Counted from the first letter of the stretch, positions 38,703-49,133 are shown. The stretch is DNA of 64,000 nt from Prochloraceae cyanobacterium (GCA_030065755.1 JASJDA010000003.1:1-64000); one strand, 5' to 3'. Notes: a model not told the origin generated them from the letters alone. Made by a program: numbers and translations.

Positions 38703-39311
38703 TTAATCTATTGTTTCTTGCTTTAAGTCAGAAGAAGTATTACAATTCCACAGCATTAAATTTTCTTCAGAAGACATAAATATTGGTTTGACGGATACAG
38801 ATGACAACCAAACTTGAAAAGAATTACCCCCTCGATCGATAAATTTTTCTAAGTCGGATAAAATTTTTGGGCGGTAAAAAGCGCATAAAGGTTCCCATTG
38901 ACGATCTTTATTTTGAGGTACTAAAGCCACGATATTAGCTGGAAGCCCGTCTAAGTATTGTATCCAACTTTGCAGAATTTCTACTTGCAATTTAGGTAAA
39001 TCGCAAGCAAGAAGTAAAATCCAATCGAAATAGGAAACGCGATTTATTTGAGATAGTCCCTCAGCAAAAGCGATTATTGGTCCTCGACCCTGGCTAGACT
39101 CTTCGAGAAAAAAATAATCCTGTTTTAAGATAGTTTGATATTGAGTAACTCTAGGAGTAATAATATAAACGCGATCGCAACAAATATTCGCGGTAGAACA
39201 AACGCGATCGAGCATGGGAATACCTTTCCAGGGAATTAAGGCTTTATCTCGACCCATGCGCGAACTTTTCCCTCCGGCTAAAACCAGTGCTGCTATTTTT
39301 GTTTCCATCAT
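38703..39311 (-). CDS. mobA: Molybdenum cofactor guanylyltransferase
   Basis: ALVLAGGKSSRMGRDKALIPWKGIPMLDRV; LLLACDLPKL. Confidence 0.93.
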   Translation of the reverse strand: MMETKIAALVLAGGKSSRMGRDKALIPWKGIPMLDRVCSTANICCDRVYIITPRVTQYQTILKQDYFFLEESSQGRGPIIAFAEGLSQINRVSYFDWILLLACDLPKLQVEILQSWIQYLDGLPANIVALVPQNKDRQWEPLCAFYRPKILSDLEKFIDRGGNSFQVWLSSVSVKPIFMSSEENLMLWNCNTSSDLKQETID

Positions 39312-39393
39312 TGCTTTTTATGGAACAAAGAAGAAGCCGAGCGGATTGACTGAGAAAAGTCCACTGTGCTGGAATTAAAAAAGATCGCCAAAG

Positions 39394-39714
39394 TCACCAA
39401 ATATCGCCAAAGTCAGCGAATGGTAACGAATCACCAAAATCGCCAAATCCAGGACCGATTAGATCGCCAAAGTCACTAAATGGTAACGAATCGCCAAAAT
39501 CTCCCCAAAATGCTAGTAAATATTCTTCTAACTCTGCTTGAGAATTAAGTGATGCTTGTTGGTGTTTTTCGCGAAGTTTTTCATGAATGGTTACCAGACG
39601 CTCTGAAATAGTTTTCTTCGGCGATGAAATTTTAGCCTCAGCAACAGCAGGATTAACTGTTGCTAGAGCCATTAATATTCCTAAATAGCCAAGCTTGGTG
39701 TTGACTTTTATCAT
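39394..39714 (-). CDS. grrA: Grr/Osc-type radical-SAM RiPP precursor with acidic aromatic-x-Asp core
   Basis: Signal-like N-terminus; core WGDFGDSLPFSDFGDLIGPGFGDFGDSLPFADFGDIW; adjacent to radical SAM/SPASM and substrate-binding genes in grrP-grrM-grrA order. Confidence 0.8.
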   Translation of the reverse strand: MIKVNTKLGYLGILMALATVNPAVAEAKISSPKKTISERLVTIHEKLREKHQQASLNSQAELEEYLLAFWGDFGDSLPFSDFGDLIGPGFGDFGDSLPFADFGDIW

Positions 39715-39902
39715 TAAATATCCTCAACTAAGACAAATTGGTTAAAACAGTTATCAGTTATCAGTTATCAGTTATCAGGTCTCCGTAACCCATTGTTTGG
39801 GAGAGAAAACGGAACAGCCTTACTTACTTGTTATTTTCCCCAAAAAACCTACTCTTGCCTGTTCCCTGTTGCCTTTTCCCTCTCCCTTCGGGAGATAACT
39901 GT

Positions 39903-41099
39903 TCAATGTTCGCTGATAACTGTTAATCCTAAGCGGCTTTCTAAGTTTTGTAAAATTATATCAGCAATTATCTGTTTGTTATATTGACAAGCCATTGTTT
40001 GCGAACAGCTAAAAGTGTTATTTTCCCAATATTTATTACTGGGCGCACCTCCACCACAGAGACAGAAATACTCGCAGGTTTCCTGACATTCCCTTACTCC
40101 CTTATTAATATCATGATAGAGTCTTTGAAATTTATGACTTTGACAAACTGACTCTAAAGAATCTACTCTAAGGTTGCCCAGCACAAAATCACCATATTGT
40201 TCGCTTTTCATTGCCAGTAATTCTGGGGAAAATGTCGAAAAATTACCTTGGCTGTCGATACTAACAATAGAGAAAGGATGACACAACTCATTTTTTATTC
40301 TTTGTTTACCCGAGAGAATCAAAGAACTGATTTGCTCGAACTCTCGAACTTGAAATTCACCTTTAGTTGCTACTGTTAACTCCCAAAACCTCTGAAAAAA
40401 TGCTCTAATCCGCTCTGCTTGATGAGATGAATTTAAGGAAGAATTACGATGAATTCCTTCAATTTCTTCGATATTAAATGCTACTTTATTAATGCCATTA
40501 TCTCGGAAAAAATTAAAAATTTCATCGGGATAATCGAGAGAATTTGCCGTCAAGACAGCAATGATTTGAAAATCTACTTCATTTTTTTTCAGTAACTCAA
40601 TTCCTCTCATCGTTCCGGCATGAGTTCCTAACCCCGTTCGAGTCTTGCGATGGGCATCATGAATAAAATCAGGTCCATCTAAGCTAACCCCAACTTTAAA
40701 AGGATATTGTTGGAAAAAATCACACCACGCTTGGTTAATTAATAGTCCATTAGTTTGCACAGAATAAACTATTTTAGTATTGTCAGAACAGATTTGAAGC
40801 TGTAAGTTATCAATAATCTGTAAAGCTTTTTGGTAAAAGCTCAGAGGAACAGTAAGAGGCTCGCCAGCGTGCCAACAAACGGTAAATTTTTTCCTCATCC
40901 AAGAACTAGTTAGTATTCTTTGGAAAATTGGACTAATTAGCTCCAAAGATAGTTGGTGTTTTGATTGGCGGTCTGGTAAATAACAGTAATCGCAATCTAA
41001 GTTACAGTAAGATGATGCCTGAATAATGACCAAGCGAATCGAGCCAAATGACGAGATTTCTTTCTCATTTAATAACTCTTCAGTAGACTGTACGCTCAT
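39903..41099 (-). CDS. grrM: Radical SAM/SPASM peptide maturase (GrrM/OscB-like)
   Basis: SSYCNLDCDYCYLPD CxxxCxxC; HAGEPLTVPLSFY; SPASM cysteines CQETCEYFCLCGGGAPSNKYWENNTFSCSQTMAC. Confidence 0.9.
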   Translation of the reverse strand: MSVQSTEELLNEKEISSFGSIRLVIIQASSYCNLDCDYCYLPDRQSKHQLSLELISPIFQRILTSSWMRKKFTVCWHAGEPLTVPLSFYQKALQIIDNLQLQICSDNTKIVYSVQTNGLLINQAWCDFFQQYPFKVGVSLDGPDFIHDAHRKTRTGLGTHAGTMRGIELLKKNEVDFQIIAVLTANSLDYPDEIFNFFRDNGINKVAFNIEEIEGIHRNSSLNSSHQAERIRAFFQRFWELTVATKGEFQVREFEQISSLILSGKQRIKNELCHPFSIVSIDSQGNFSTFSPELLAMKSEQYGDFVLGNLRVDSLESVCQSHKFQRLYHDINKGVRECQETCEYFCLCGGGAPSNKYWENNTFSCSQTMACQYNKQIIADIILQNLESRLGLTVISEH

Positions 41100-41101
41100 T
41101 A

Positions 41102-42172
41102 TTAAAATGCTGTCTTAGGTATTCTTTCCACTGAATCAACAATGCCTTGGAAATGATTGGTAAGGACTTCTTGAGAATAAGGAACAACGCCAGATTCTCC
41201 AAACCATCCATCAAACATTTGCTTAAATTCAGGGTCTTCAATAAGATATCCTTGAATCGCCCTTAAAATACTATAATTAACAAAATCTCGCCAGTTAGAA
41301 TCATTTTCTCGTAGCAAGCAGGCGTAGGATTCGCGACTAATTAGATCGTCTGGCGGGACAATTTCCCAAGTATCTGGTTTAGTGGCTCTTTGTTTGAGTG
41401 CCTCCAGAAGAATTCCATCACCAGCATAGACATCAATTTTTCCCTGTTGTAGTTGAGAGAAACCATCCTTACCATTTGCCACAGTAACCAAATTTAGTCG
41501 AGTGTCAAGAACTTTGAGAACATTTTCAGTGGTTGTATTTCGCTCAACCCCAATGCGCAGAGAACGCAAATCTTTTAGAGAATCCAACTTGGTTCCTTTT
41601 TTTACCAATAATTGAGTTCCAGTGACAAAATAACTGAGGGAAAAATCCACATATTTTTCTCGATTCCAAGTAAAGGTAGTCGGACCGCAGGAAATATCAA
41701 CTTTGCCATCCATAACCAAATCAAAACGATTTTGCGTATTGACTTCTATTAATTCCAGCTTGAGGGGCTTTTTTAAGGCTTTTTCTAGTTGGCTTTTTAC
41801 AACTGTCATCATGTCAATTCCGTAGCCTACCCATTTCCCCTTTTCATTGACATAACCAAAGGGTTCGGCATCCTTCCAAGCACCTGCTCTTATAACTCCC
41901 GTGCGCTTAATACGCTCTATAGTAGTTTCTGCGAGACTGGAGGATTGTAGAAAAATACTGAAGACAAATGCTAAAAAGCCAATATAGAAAAATTTGTGGT
42001 TAAAGATTCTGTTCAATATTTTAACTCCTGAAACACTATTATTTTTCGTTTTTGACAGAGTATCTATTTCTCTAGAAATCCTTCTAGCTGTAAGATAACG
42101 ATTGCGAAACAGAAGGGCATTAATTGTTTTTGAAGCTAGTAAAAAATTTCCTTTGCTTGACATAAAATGCAA
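41102..42172 (-). CDS. grrP: Periplasmic amino-acid-type substrate-binding protein (GrrP-like)
   Basis: IKRTGVIRAGAWKDAEPFGYVNEKGKWVGYGIDMMTVV; GPTTFTWNREKYVDFSLSYFVTGTQLLVKKG; contiguous with the maturase gene. Confidence 0.88.
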   Translation of the reverse strand: MHFMSSKGNFLLASKTINALLFRNRYLTARRISREIDTLSKTKNNSVSGVKILNRIFNHKFFYIGFLAFVFSIFLQSSSLAETTIERIKRTGVIRAGAWKDAEPFGYVNEKGKWVGYGIDMMTVVKSQLEKALKKPLKLELIEVNTQNRFDLVMDGKVDISCGPTTFTWNREKYVDFSLSYFVTGTQLLVKKGTKLDSLKDLRSLRIGVERNTTTENVLKVLDTRLNLVTVANGKDGFSQLQQGKIDVYAGDGILLEALKQRATKPDTWEIVPPDDLISRESYACLLRENDSNWRDFVNYSILRAIQGYLIEDPEFKQMFDGWFGESGVVPYSQEVLTNHFQGIVDSVERIPKTAF

Positions 42173-42283
42173 TTAACAACCCTTACTCCATCCGCGCTCC
42201 AAACTATTATCAGAAGGGAAATGAATATTCATCTTCATTACTATACCATCCGTCTTCATCTTTCTCCCTCTAATTATGTTGTT

Positions 42284-42360
42284 ATGCCAATTCTCGAAAA
42301 TAATGAGAGACTTAGGAGAAGGTTAGGGAACAGGGAACAGGGAAGACAGGAATTTGAGCA
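42284..42360 (+). repeat. Truncated copy of the 3649-3791 MITE-like element (left end)
   Basis: CCAATTCTCGAAAATAATGAGAGAC plus GGGAACA heptamers and AATTTGAGC. Confidence 0.75.
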
Positions 42361-42493
42361 GACAAGATGCGATCGAGTGTAATTTAAGTTTATAGTTTTA
42401 TAATTCAATTTATGGATCGAGCGATAAAAATAGAACAAGAAATTAAAGAATTTCGATTATGAATTTATTTCGTATCTGTTATTTTACATCCTA

Positions 42494-42595
42494 TTCTCAA
42501 AAGTAACTGGAAAAATAAGAAATACTTTTTATTAATAAAAAAAGCTCAAATCCCTCTGTTCCCTATTCCCTGTTCCCTGTTCCCTTTCTGAAAAA
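42494..42595 (-). repeat. Second partial, inverted copy of the MITE-like element (right end)
   Basis: Reverse complement GGGAACAGAGGGATTTGAGCTTTTTTTATTAATAAAAAGTATTTCTTATTTTTCCAGTTACTTTTGAGAA closely matches 3715-3784. Confidence 0.85.
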
Positions 42596-42635
42596 CCACT
42601 TTTAACTCACTTTACTCAGACTATATGTTTTAGTT

Positions 42636-45428
42636 CTATTGTTTCTTCTGTGTTTGTTGATTCAATTGTTTTAATATGTTTTCTAGTTGGAGCTGATATT
42701 GACCGTAGCTGACCCAGTCTCCTCTACGCAGCGCCTCAATTCCTTTTTGGTAGGTCAAGAGCGCTTCTTTGCCGAGCCGGAGTACTTCAGACGGTACGGC
42801 TGTGTCTCCTAGCTGTACTTCAGGCATTTGCTGTTGTTGGCTGCCAAAAATGGCCGCAATAGCCTCATCGAGAGATTTTTCCATCACTATCTGATTCTGA
42901 TAAGCGACGATAACTCGTTTCAACTCAGGCAACTCGCTTTGTTCGGCTCGCAGGTAAACTGGCTCGACATAGAGCAAAGAATTGAGTATGGGAATCACTA
43001 ACAAATCGCCGCGAATCACCCTAGAACCTTGCTGACTCCACAAAGTCAACTGTTGGGAAATTTTGGGATTTTGATCGATGCGAGCTTCAATTTGCCTCGG
43101 ACCATAAACTAATTCTTGTTTGGGAAACTGGTAGAGCAGCAACTTACCATAATTCTCACCATCCGATCGCGCCGTCATCCAGGCGATCGTGTTGTCTTTA
43201 TTAGCGGGAGTGAAGGGCAAAATCAGCAGAAATTCTGCTGTTTTTTCTCGCGGCAAGCGCATAATCGCATAGTAGGGCTGCATCAGTTGGGAGTTCCCTT
43301 CATAAATCTGTTTGGGGAAGCGCCACAAGTCCTCTCGATTGTAAAATACTTCGGGATTGCTCATGTGGTAAGTTAGATACATTTGACCCTGGATTTTAAA
43401 TAAATCGCGAGGGTAGCGAAAATGAACTTTCACTGCCGTGGGAATTGACTGGCTCGATTCAAATAGGTTCGGGAAGATTTTGCGATAAGTAGCTAGAACA
43501 GGATCCTTTTCGTCAACGACAAAAAACTTCATGCTGCCGTCATAGGCATCCAGCACAACTTTAACCGAGTTGCGAATGTAGTTAACTCCACCCTCGATAA
43601 TTTGCTGAGCATTTGACTCTCGTAAAATAGATTGAGCATCATTAGTGCGCCCAACTGGCTCGGAATAGGGATAGCGATCGCTCACCGTATAAGCATCAAT
43701 CAACCACTGCAGTCGCCCGTCAATCAGAGCCACATAAGGATCGTTGTCAAATCGTAGAAACGGCGCTACTTTTTGCACTCTTTCTTCAATCTGCCGGTAA
43801 TAATGGATGCGGGACTGGTTAGTAAAGTAGTTGGAAATTAAAATCTTGATACTGCCAAAATCGAGAGCATAAGCCAGGCGATGCCACACAGAGGACAGGG
43901 GAACTCCACCAGTACCGTCGTATTGGGTGAATACGTTTTCACTTCCTTGAGGATAGTCGAATTCGTCAGTTGTAGTGCCAGTAAAGATATAGGATTTTGT
44001 TTTTTCCCCGTAGTAAATTGCTGATGACTTAATTGTCAGGTTGACATTGGATACGGGCGGTATATCTTTAATATAGAGTTTGGGTAAACCATCAGGAGTG
44101 ACTGTGTTGACAGGACTCATGACTAATCCATAGCCGTGAGTATACTTAAGTCGCTGATTGACCCACGTTCGCGCCTTTTGTGGTAATTGTTCGTAGTCCA
44201 GTTCCCGCGCCGCCAGCATCACTTGTCGGTAATTATCGCCGTTTAAGTTGTAGCGATCTACATCTACGTCTTTAAATCGGTAGTAGAGACGAATTTCCTG
44301 AAGCTGGCGATAGGTATTCAGTAAAGGTCTGTAGTCCCACAACCGAATATTATCAATTGTTGGCTGGTTTTCTAATAATACCTGGCGATTTAATTGGTCT
44401 TTAACCTGATAGTTAAACTGTGCTACCTCAGAGAGCCCGTAGGCTTTCTGGGTCAATTCAATATTATGAGCTATGTATGGCAATTCTTTTTCTAATTGGT
44501 TGGGAGCAACGATAAATTGTTCGACAAACCAGGGGTAAATGCCCCAAAGCAGCACCCACGCACAAGCGCTCAAACCAATTCCGATTGCTGGGGTGGTTAA
44601 ATTGCCGCCAAGGGCCGAGAAGACAAATAGCGCTGCTACTACTAGGGCTGCTATGCTCAAAACGTAATAAGCTAAAATCCTAGCTTTAACGTCAGTGTAG
44701 CCTGCTCCGAAAACGACTCCTTGAGGAGAATAAAGTAACTGGTAGCGTTGTAACCAGAAGCCACAGGCGGCTAAGAAAGCGATCGCTGAGCTAAGCCAGT
44801 TCAGATGAGCCCTCGCTTTCTGACCGTAGATAATCCTACTCCAGCCATTGACAAAAGAAATTTTTCCTTTCAATCCGTAAACCGATACCGACAGCAGCAA
44901 TCCCCAAACCACCAACACTAAGAGCCAATTGAGAATTCCTTCGTAAAAGGGTAATTGAAAAAGGTAAAAGCCAATATCGCGAGCGTAGATGGGATCGCGA
45001 TCGTTAAAATAACTGGAATTGAGATACTTTAAGACTATTTCCCAGGCTGAGCTGCTCACTGTTGCTGTGCTGCTAGCGATCAGAAAAATCAGACCCAAAG
45101 CGATATAGTTAATGGTTTTTTTGACTACATTTTCTAAACCGTTCTCGGAGAGAAACTTCAGGGTGCGATTTGGTTTGAGTAAACGCACTGGCTCACTCGA
45201 GCTTATTATCAGAGCCAGTTGATAGTTTCCCCAAAGAAAAAGAAAGTAGAAAATGAAGCTAACCAGCCAAAGTCCAATTTGCCAGCCCACTCTGAGCCAG
45301 AAAACTTCAGAAAAACCGACTCCTTCAAACCACCAGGCTTCGGTAAGCAGGTGTATGAGAGTTTTAGATATAAAGATACCTACAAATAGGAGGAGAACGA
45401 TCGGAATGCTCGCGGTGCGCCAGTTCAT
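42636..45428 (-). CDS. UPF0182-family large membrane protein
   Basis: 930 aa; multi-TM N-terminus; WDYRPLLNTYRQLQEIRLYYRF, YTHGYGLVMSPVN, IYYGE, LAYALDFGSIKILIS. Confidence 0.95.
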   Translation of the reverse strand: MNWRTASIPIVLLLFVGIFISKTLIHLLTEAWWFEGVGFSEVFWLRVGWQIGLWLVSFIFYFLFLWGNYQLALIISSSEPVRLLKPNRTLKFLSENGLENVVKKTINYIALGLIFLIASSTATVSSSAWEIVLKYLNSSYFNDRDPIYARDIGFYLFQLPFYEGILNWLLVLVVWGLLLSVSVYGLKGKISFVNGWSRIIYGQKARAHLNWLSSAIAFLAACGFWLQRYQLLYSPQGVVFGAGYTDVKARILAYYVLSIAALVVAALFVFSALGGNLTTPAIGIGLSACAWVLLWGIYPWFVEQFIVAPNQLEKELPYIAHNIELTQKAYGLSEVAQFNYQVKDQLNRQVLLENQPTIDNIRLWDYRPLLNTYRQLQEIRLYYRFKDVDVDRYNLNGDNYRQVMLAARELDYEQLPQKARTWVNQRLKYTHGYGLVMSPVNTVTPDGLPKLYIKDIPPVSNVNLTIKSSAIYYGEKTKSYIFTGTTTDEFDYPQGSENVFTQYDGTGGVPLSSVWHRLAYALDFGSIKILISNYFTNQSRIHYYRQIEERVQKVAPFLRFDNDPYVALIDGRLQWLIDAYTVSDRYPYSEPVGRTNDAQSILRESNAQQIIEGGVNYIRNSVKVVLDAYDGSMKFFVVDEKDPVLATYRKIFPNLFESSQSIPTAVKVHFRYPRDLFKIQGQMYLTYHMSNPEVFYNREDLWRFPKQIYEGNSQLMQPYYAIMRLPREKTAEFLLILPFTPANKDNTIAWMTARSDGENYGKLLLYQFPKQELVYGPRQIEARIDQNPKISQQLTLWSQQGSRVIRGDLLVIPILNSLLYVEPVYLRAEQSELPELKRVIVAYQNQIVMEKSLDEAIAAIFGSQQQQMPEVQLGDTAVPSEVLRLGKEALLTYQKGIEALRRGDWVSYGQYQLQLENILKQLNQQTQKKQ

Positions 45429-45492
45429 GTTTAGGGATCGATAGCTGTCATTCTTTTAATTTACTAGTAAATTCGATCTCATTAACATCAAG

Positions 45493-45855
45493 TTATTTTT
45501 CTTGTAAAAGGGCTTGACAATAACCGATAAGTTTCTGCGTGCGATCGCTCACTGTTTTCAATCTGGCTTCGGTAGTTGCAGCTTGACGGGAGGAGCGCAA
45601 AAACAAAATATCAGTACCCAGAAGCCTTATAGCTCGGTAAATCTCGGTTTGAATAGATTGCCATCGAGATGCGATCGCGGGATCTACCTCATCACTCGTC
45701 AAAATTGCAACTTGCTTTTGGAAAATTTGCTGTACATTTTGAAAATTTTGTTGTAACGAAGCTGCATCGGTGTTGGAAGCAGTAGAAAGATTTTGTAAAT
45801 CTAGGAGCGTTCTTAAAAATTCCTGATAAGCTTGACGGTGTGATTTAGGTAACAT
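45493..45855 (-). CDS. PatD-family (heterocyst frequency control-like) protein
   Basis: 120 aa; YQEFLRTLLDLQ...QSIQTEIYRAIRLLGTDILFLRSSRQAATTEARLKTVSDRTQKLIGYCQALL. Confidence 0.6.
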   Translation of the reverse strand: MLPKSHRQAYQEFLRTLLDLQNLSTASNTDAASLQQNFQNVQQIFQKQVAILTSDEVDPAIASRWQSIQTEIYRAIRLLGTDILFLRSSRQAATTEARLKTVSDRTQKLIGYCQALLQEK

Positions 45856-46136
45856 CTATAACCAGAATAAGTTAGAATTTTGGTAAATAATACTATCTTT
45901 AATGCACAAATTGAGCTAGGGAAGATCCTCTCCCAAGTCTAGACGTTTAAAAATAATTATCTTAAAACAAATAATAAGACCCTGCCCTAGTACTTAACTC
46001 TGCTGGTAGAGAACGACATAGATCCCGAAACACCAGAGTAAGTTACTACTTTCAGTATTATCCAAGCAATTTTTAAAAACCCAGATTTACAAGCTATTTT
46101 CCTCACTCCTACTTCTATTTCCTCAAACATCTTAGT

Positions 46137-48383
46137 ATGAACTCAACCACATTGACCGCTCCTGAGCAATTTCAATTTCAGGTTCCCCACTGGCTTCAAG
46201 AATGCTTGCTAGCTGAGGAAAAAGGCAATAATGAAGACAATCATCTAGTTTGTAGTGCTTTTCAATTTGCCTATCAATTGCACGAAGGACAGTATCGTAA
46301 ATCTGGGGAACCCTATATAGGTCACCCAGTGGCTGTTGCTGGTTTACTTCGGGATCTCGGCGGTGACAGTGCTATGATAGCTGCTGGTTTCCTACACGAC
46401 GTAGTCGAAGATACCGAAACGACGATCGAAGAAATTGAAGAACGCTTTGGTGCTGAGGTAAGACAGTTAGTAGAGGGTGTCACTAAACTATCTAAATTTA
46501 ACTTCTCCAGTAAAACCGAACGTCAAGCAGAGAACTTTCGCCGCATGTTCCTGGCGATGGCGAAAGACATTAGAGTGATTGTAGTTAAATTAGCCGATCG
46601 CCTCCATAATATGCGCACGCTCCAACCTCTGAGACCGGAGAAACAGAAGCGCATTGCACTAGAAACGCGAGAAATCTTTGCTCCTTTAGCTAATCGCTTG
46701 GGGATTGGATGTTTTAAGTGGGAATTAGAAGATTTATCTTTTAAATACTTAGAACCAGAAGCTTATCGGAAAATACAAGGATTGGTAGCCGAAAAGCGGG
46801 TCGATCGCGAAGCCAGACTGGAAAAAGTTATTGAACTTCTACGGGAACGTTTGAGGAAAATCGGCATCAATGTCTTTGAAGTCAAAGGTCGTCCCAAGCA
46901 CCTTTACGGCATTTACCATAAAATGTATAGGCTGCAAAAAGAATTTACGGAAATTTACGATCTCGCTGGGGTGCGTATCATCGTCAATACAAATGAAGAA
47001 TGTTATCGTACCTTAGCGGTGGCTCACGACGCTTTTAAACCAATTCCAGGTCGTTTTAAAGATTATATCGGCTTGCCTAAACCTAACCGCTACCAATCCC
47101 TTCACACTACAGTAGTGGGTTTACACGGTCGTCCTTTGGAAATACAGATCCGCACCCTGGAAATGCATCAAGTTGCTGAATACGGGATCGCTGCTCACTG
47201 GAAATATAAAGAAACTGGCGGATCTAACTTCACCAAGTCAACCTCAGAAGACGAAAAATTTACTTGGTTGCGACAACTGCTAGAGTGGCAAAAGGAATTA
47301 AAAGACTCTCAGGAGTATATAGATAGTCTCAAAGATAATTTATTTGAGGACGACGTATACGTATTTACTCCTAAGGGGGACGTAATCGCGCTGGCTCAAG
47401 GAGCCACAGCAGTAGATTTTGCCTATCGAATTCACACAGAAGTAGGCAATCACATGAAAGGAGCTAGAATTAACGGACGGTGGTCGGTTTTGGATACTCC
47501 ACTGAAAAATGGGGATATTGTGGAAATTGTTACCAGTAAAAACAGCCATCCCAGTTTAGATTGGCTTAACTTTGCTGTTACACCCAGTGCGAGGAATCGC
47601 ATCAGACAGTGGTATAAGCGATCGCACCGAGACGAAAATGTGGCTCGCGCTCAAAAATTGCTAGAAAAAGAATTGGGTAAAAGTAGTTTAGAAGCACTGC
47701 TCAAATCCGATCCCATGCAAACTGTAGCTGGTAGGTGCAATTATCAAAATGTTGAAGACTTACTAGCTGCTCTCGGTTACGGAGAAATAACTTTAAACCA
47801 AGTAGTTAACAAACTGCGAGAAGAGATTAAAGCGCAACAACCCCCAGAAGAAGAAACAGAATTTCAACCAGAATTACCTCCTCAAACCCAAGCAAAGGAT
47901 ATCAAAAGCGATCGAGGAGATCGATCTCCTATTATTGGTATAGAAGGAATGGTCTATTATGTTGCTGGCTGTTGCAACCCCGTTCCTGGGGAACCGATTA
48001 TCGGTATTGTTACTCGCTCTGCTAAAGGAATTTCCATTCATCGCCAAGGATGTCCTAATGTAGAAGGGGTCCCAGGGGAGCGCCTAATTCCAGTGAGTTG
48101 GAACCGAAGCAATGCTAACGGAAGACCTCAGACTTATCCAGTTGACATTCAAATTGAAGCGATCGATCGCGTTGGGGTACTCAGGGATATTTTGGCGCGC
48201 TTGAGTGATGAAAATATTAACGTGCGTAATGCTGGTGTGAAAACTAGTTTTGGCAAACCTGCTTTGATTTTCTTGAGCGTTGACGTGACCGATCGTCAAC
48301 AATTAGAGTGCAGCATCAAAAAAATCAGAAATATGTGCGATATCCTCAATATTCGTCGGATAACTGAGGCTGATAACCTGTAG
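46137..48383 (+). CDS. rsh: Bifunctional (p)ppGpp synthetase/hydrolase, RelA/SpoT family
   Basis: HDVVEDTETT in HD domain; RFKDYIGLPKPNRYQSLHTTVVG synthetase; TGS and ACT domains. Confidence 0.96.
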   Translation: MNSTTLTAPEQFQFQVPHWLQECLLAEEKGNNEDNHLVCSAFQFAYQLHEGQYRKSGEPYIGHPVAVAGLLRDLGGDSAMIAAGFLHDVVEDTETTIEEIEERFGAEVRQLVEGVTKLSKFNFSSKTERQAENFRRMFLAMAKDIRVIVVKLADRLHNMRTLQPLRPEKQKRIALETREIFAPLANRLGIGCFKWELEDLSFKYLEPEAYRKIQGLVAEKRVDREARLEKVIELLRERLRKIGINVFEVKGRPKHLYGIYHKMYRLQKEFTEIYDLAGVRIIVNTNEECYRTLAVAHDAFKPIPGRFKDYIGLPKPNRYQSLHTTVVGLHGRPLEIQIRTLEMHQVAEYGIAAHWKYKETGGSNFTKSTSEDEKFTWLRQLLEWQKELKDSQEYIDSLKDNLFEDDVYVFTPKGDVIALAQGATAVDFAYRIHTEVGNHMKGARINGRWSVLDTPLKNGDIVEIVTSKNSHPSLDWLNFAVTPSARNRIRQWYKRSHRDENVARAQKLLEKELGKSSLEALLKSDPMQTVAGRCNYQNVEDLLAALGYGEITLNQVVNKLREEIKAQQPPEEETEFQPELPPQTQAKDIKSDRGDRSPIIGIEGMVYYVAGCCNPVPGEPIIGIVTRSAKGISIHRQGCPNVEGVPGERLIPVSWNRSNANGRPQTYPVDIQIEAIDRVGVLRDILARLSDENINVRNAGVKTSFGKPALIFLSVDVTDRQQLECSIKKIRNMCDILNIRRITEADNL

Positions 48384-48407
48384 AGACGTTTCATGAAACG
48401 TCTCTAC
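48380..48407. terminator. 28-bp perfect palindrome at rsh stop, between convergent genes
   Basis: GTAGAGACGTTTCATGAAACGTCTCTAC. Confidence 0.7.
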
Positions 48408-48425
48408 TACAGAATGGCGATCGCT

Positions 48426-48698
48426 CTAAACCGCTGTTTCTACTGGTACGGGATAAACGCTTACTTTCTTGCGTTTTCTATCTCTATGTTCGAAGGTAAC
48501 AACTCCATCAATTAGAGCAAACAAAGTATCGTCATTTCCACGACCTACGTTATTTCCAGGATAGACTTTAGTGCCGCGCTGACGAACTAAAATATTCCCA
48601 GCTCTAACTACTTGACCTCCATAGCGCTTAACTCCTAAGCGCTTGGAATTAGAGTCACGACCGTTACGAGTACTACCAGTTCCTTTCTTATGTGCCAT
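48426..48698 (-). CDS. rpmA: 50S ribosomal protein L27
   Basis: [44 protein letters not shown]. Confidence 0.99.
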   Translation of the reverse strand: MAHKKGTGSTRNGRDSNSKRLGVKRYGGQVVRAGNILVRQRGTKVYPGNNVGRGNDDTLFALIDGVVTFEHRDRKRKKVSVYPVPVETAV

Positions 48699-48725
48699 AA
48701 TTTTCTCCTATATCGCTCTTTTATT

Positions 48726-49133
48726 CTATTCTGAAGCAGTTTCAGCAGGTGTTTCAGTTTCAGCAGGTGCTTCAGTAGTTTTTTCCATCTCTACGGTTGC
48801 AGAAGCTAGTACCGAACCATTCATACTGATAGAATTAATCATCAGTCGGGTTATCTCTTGACGGTGACCCCGTTTTTTACGGGTTTTCTTTTTCGGTTGC
48901 ATCTTGTAGACGATTATTTTACGTCCCCGTCGATGTTCCATTACCGTCCCTTCTACGGTCGCACCTTCTACGTAAGGTTGACCGACACTGATTTCGTTTT
49001 CTTGACGTACCAACAAGACTTTATCAATGGTGTAGTTCTCGTTTGCTTCTACGTGAAGTAATTCTATATCGTAAAATCTACCAGGTTCGACGCGCAGTTG
49101 TTTGCCGCCAGTTTCAATTATTGCGTAAGTCAC
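48726..49133 (-). CDS. rplU: 50S ribosomal protein L21 with acidic/Thr-Ala-Glu C-terminal tail
   Basis: [47 protein letters not shown]. Confidence 0.98.
   Translation of the reverse strand: MTYAIIETGGKQLRVEPGRFYDIELLHVEANENYTIDKVLLVRQENEISVGQPYVEGATVEGTVMEHRRGRKIIVYKMQPKKKTRKKRGHRQEITRLMINSISMNGSVLASATVEMEKTTEAPAETETPAETASE

Noticed and set aside
42167-42382. 71 aa plus-strand ORF
   Set aside because: Runs through a truncated MITE-like copy and heptamer repeats; low coding likelihood
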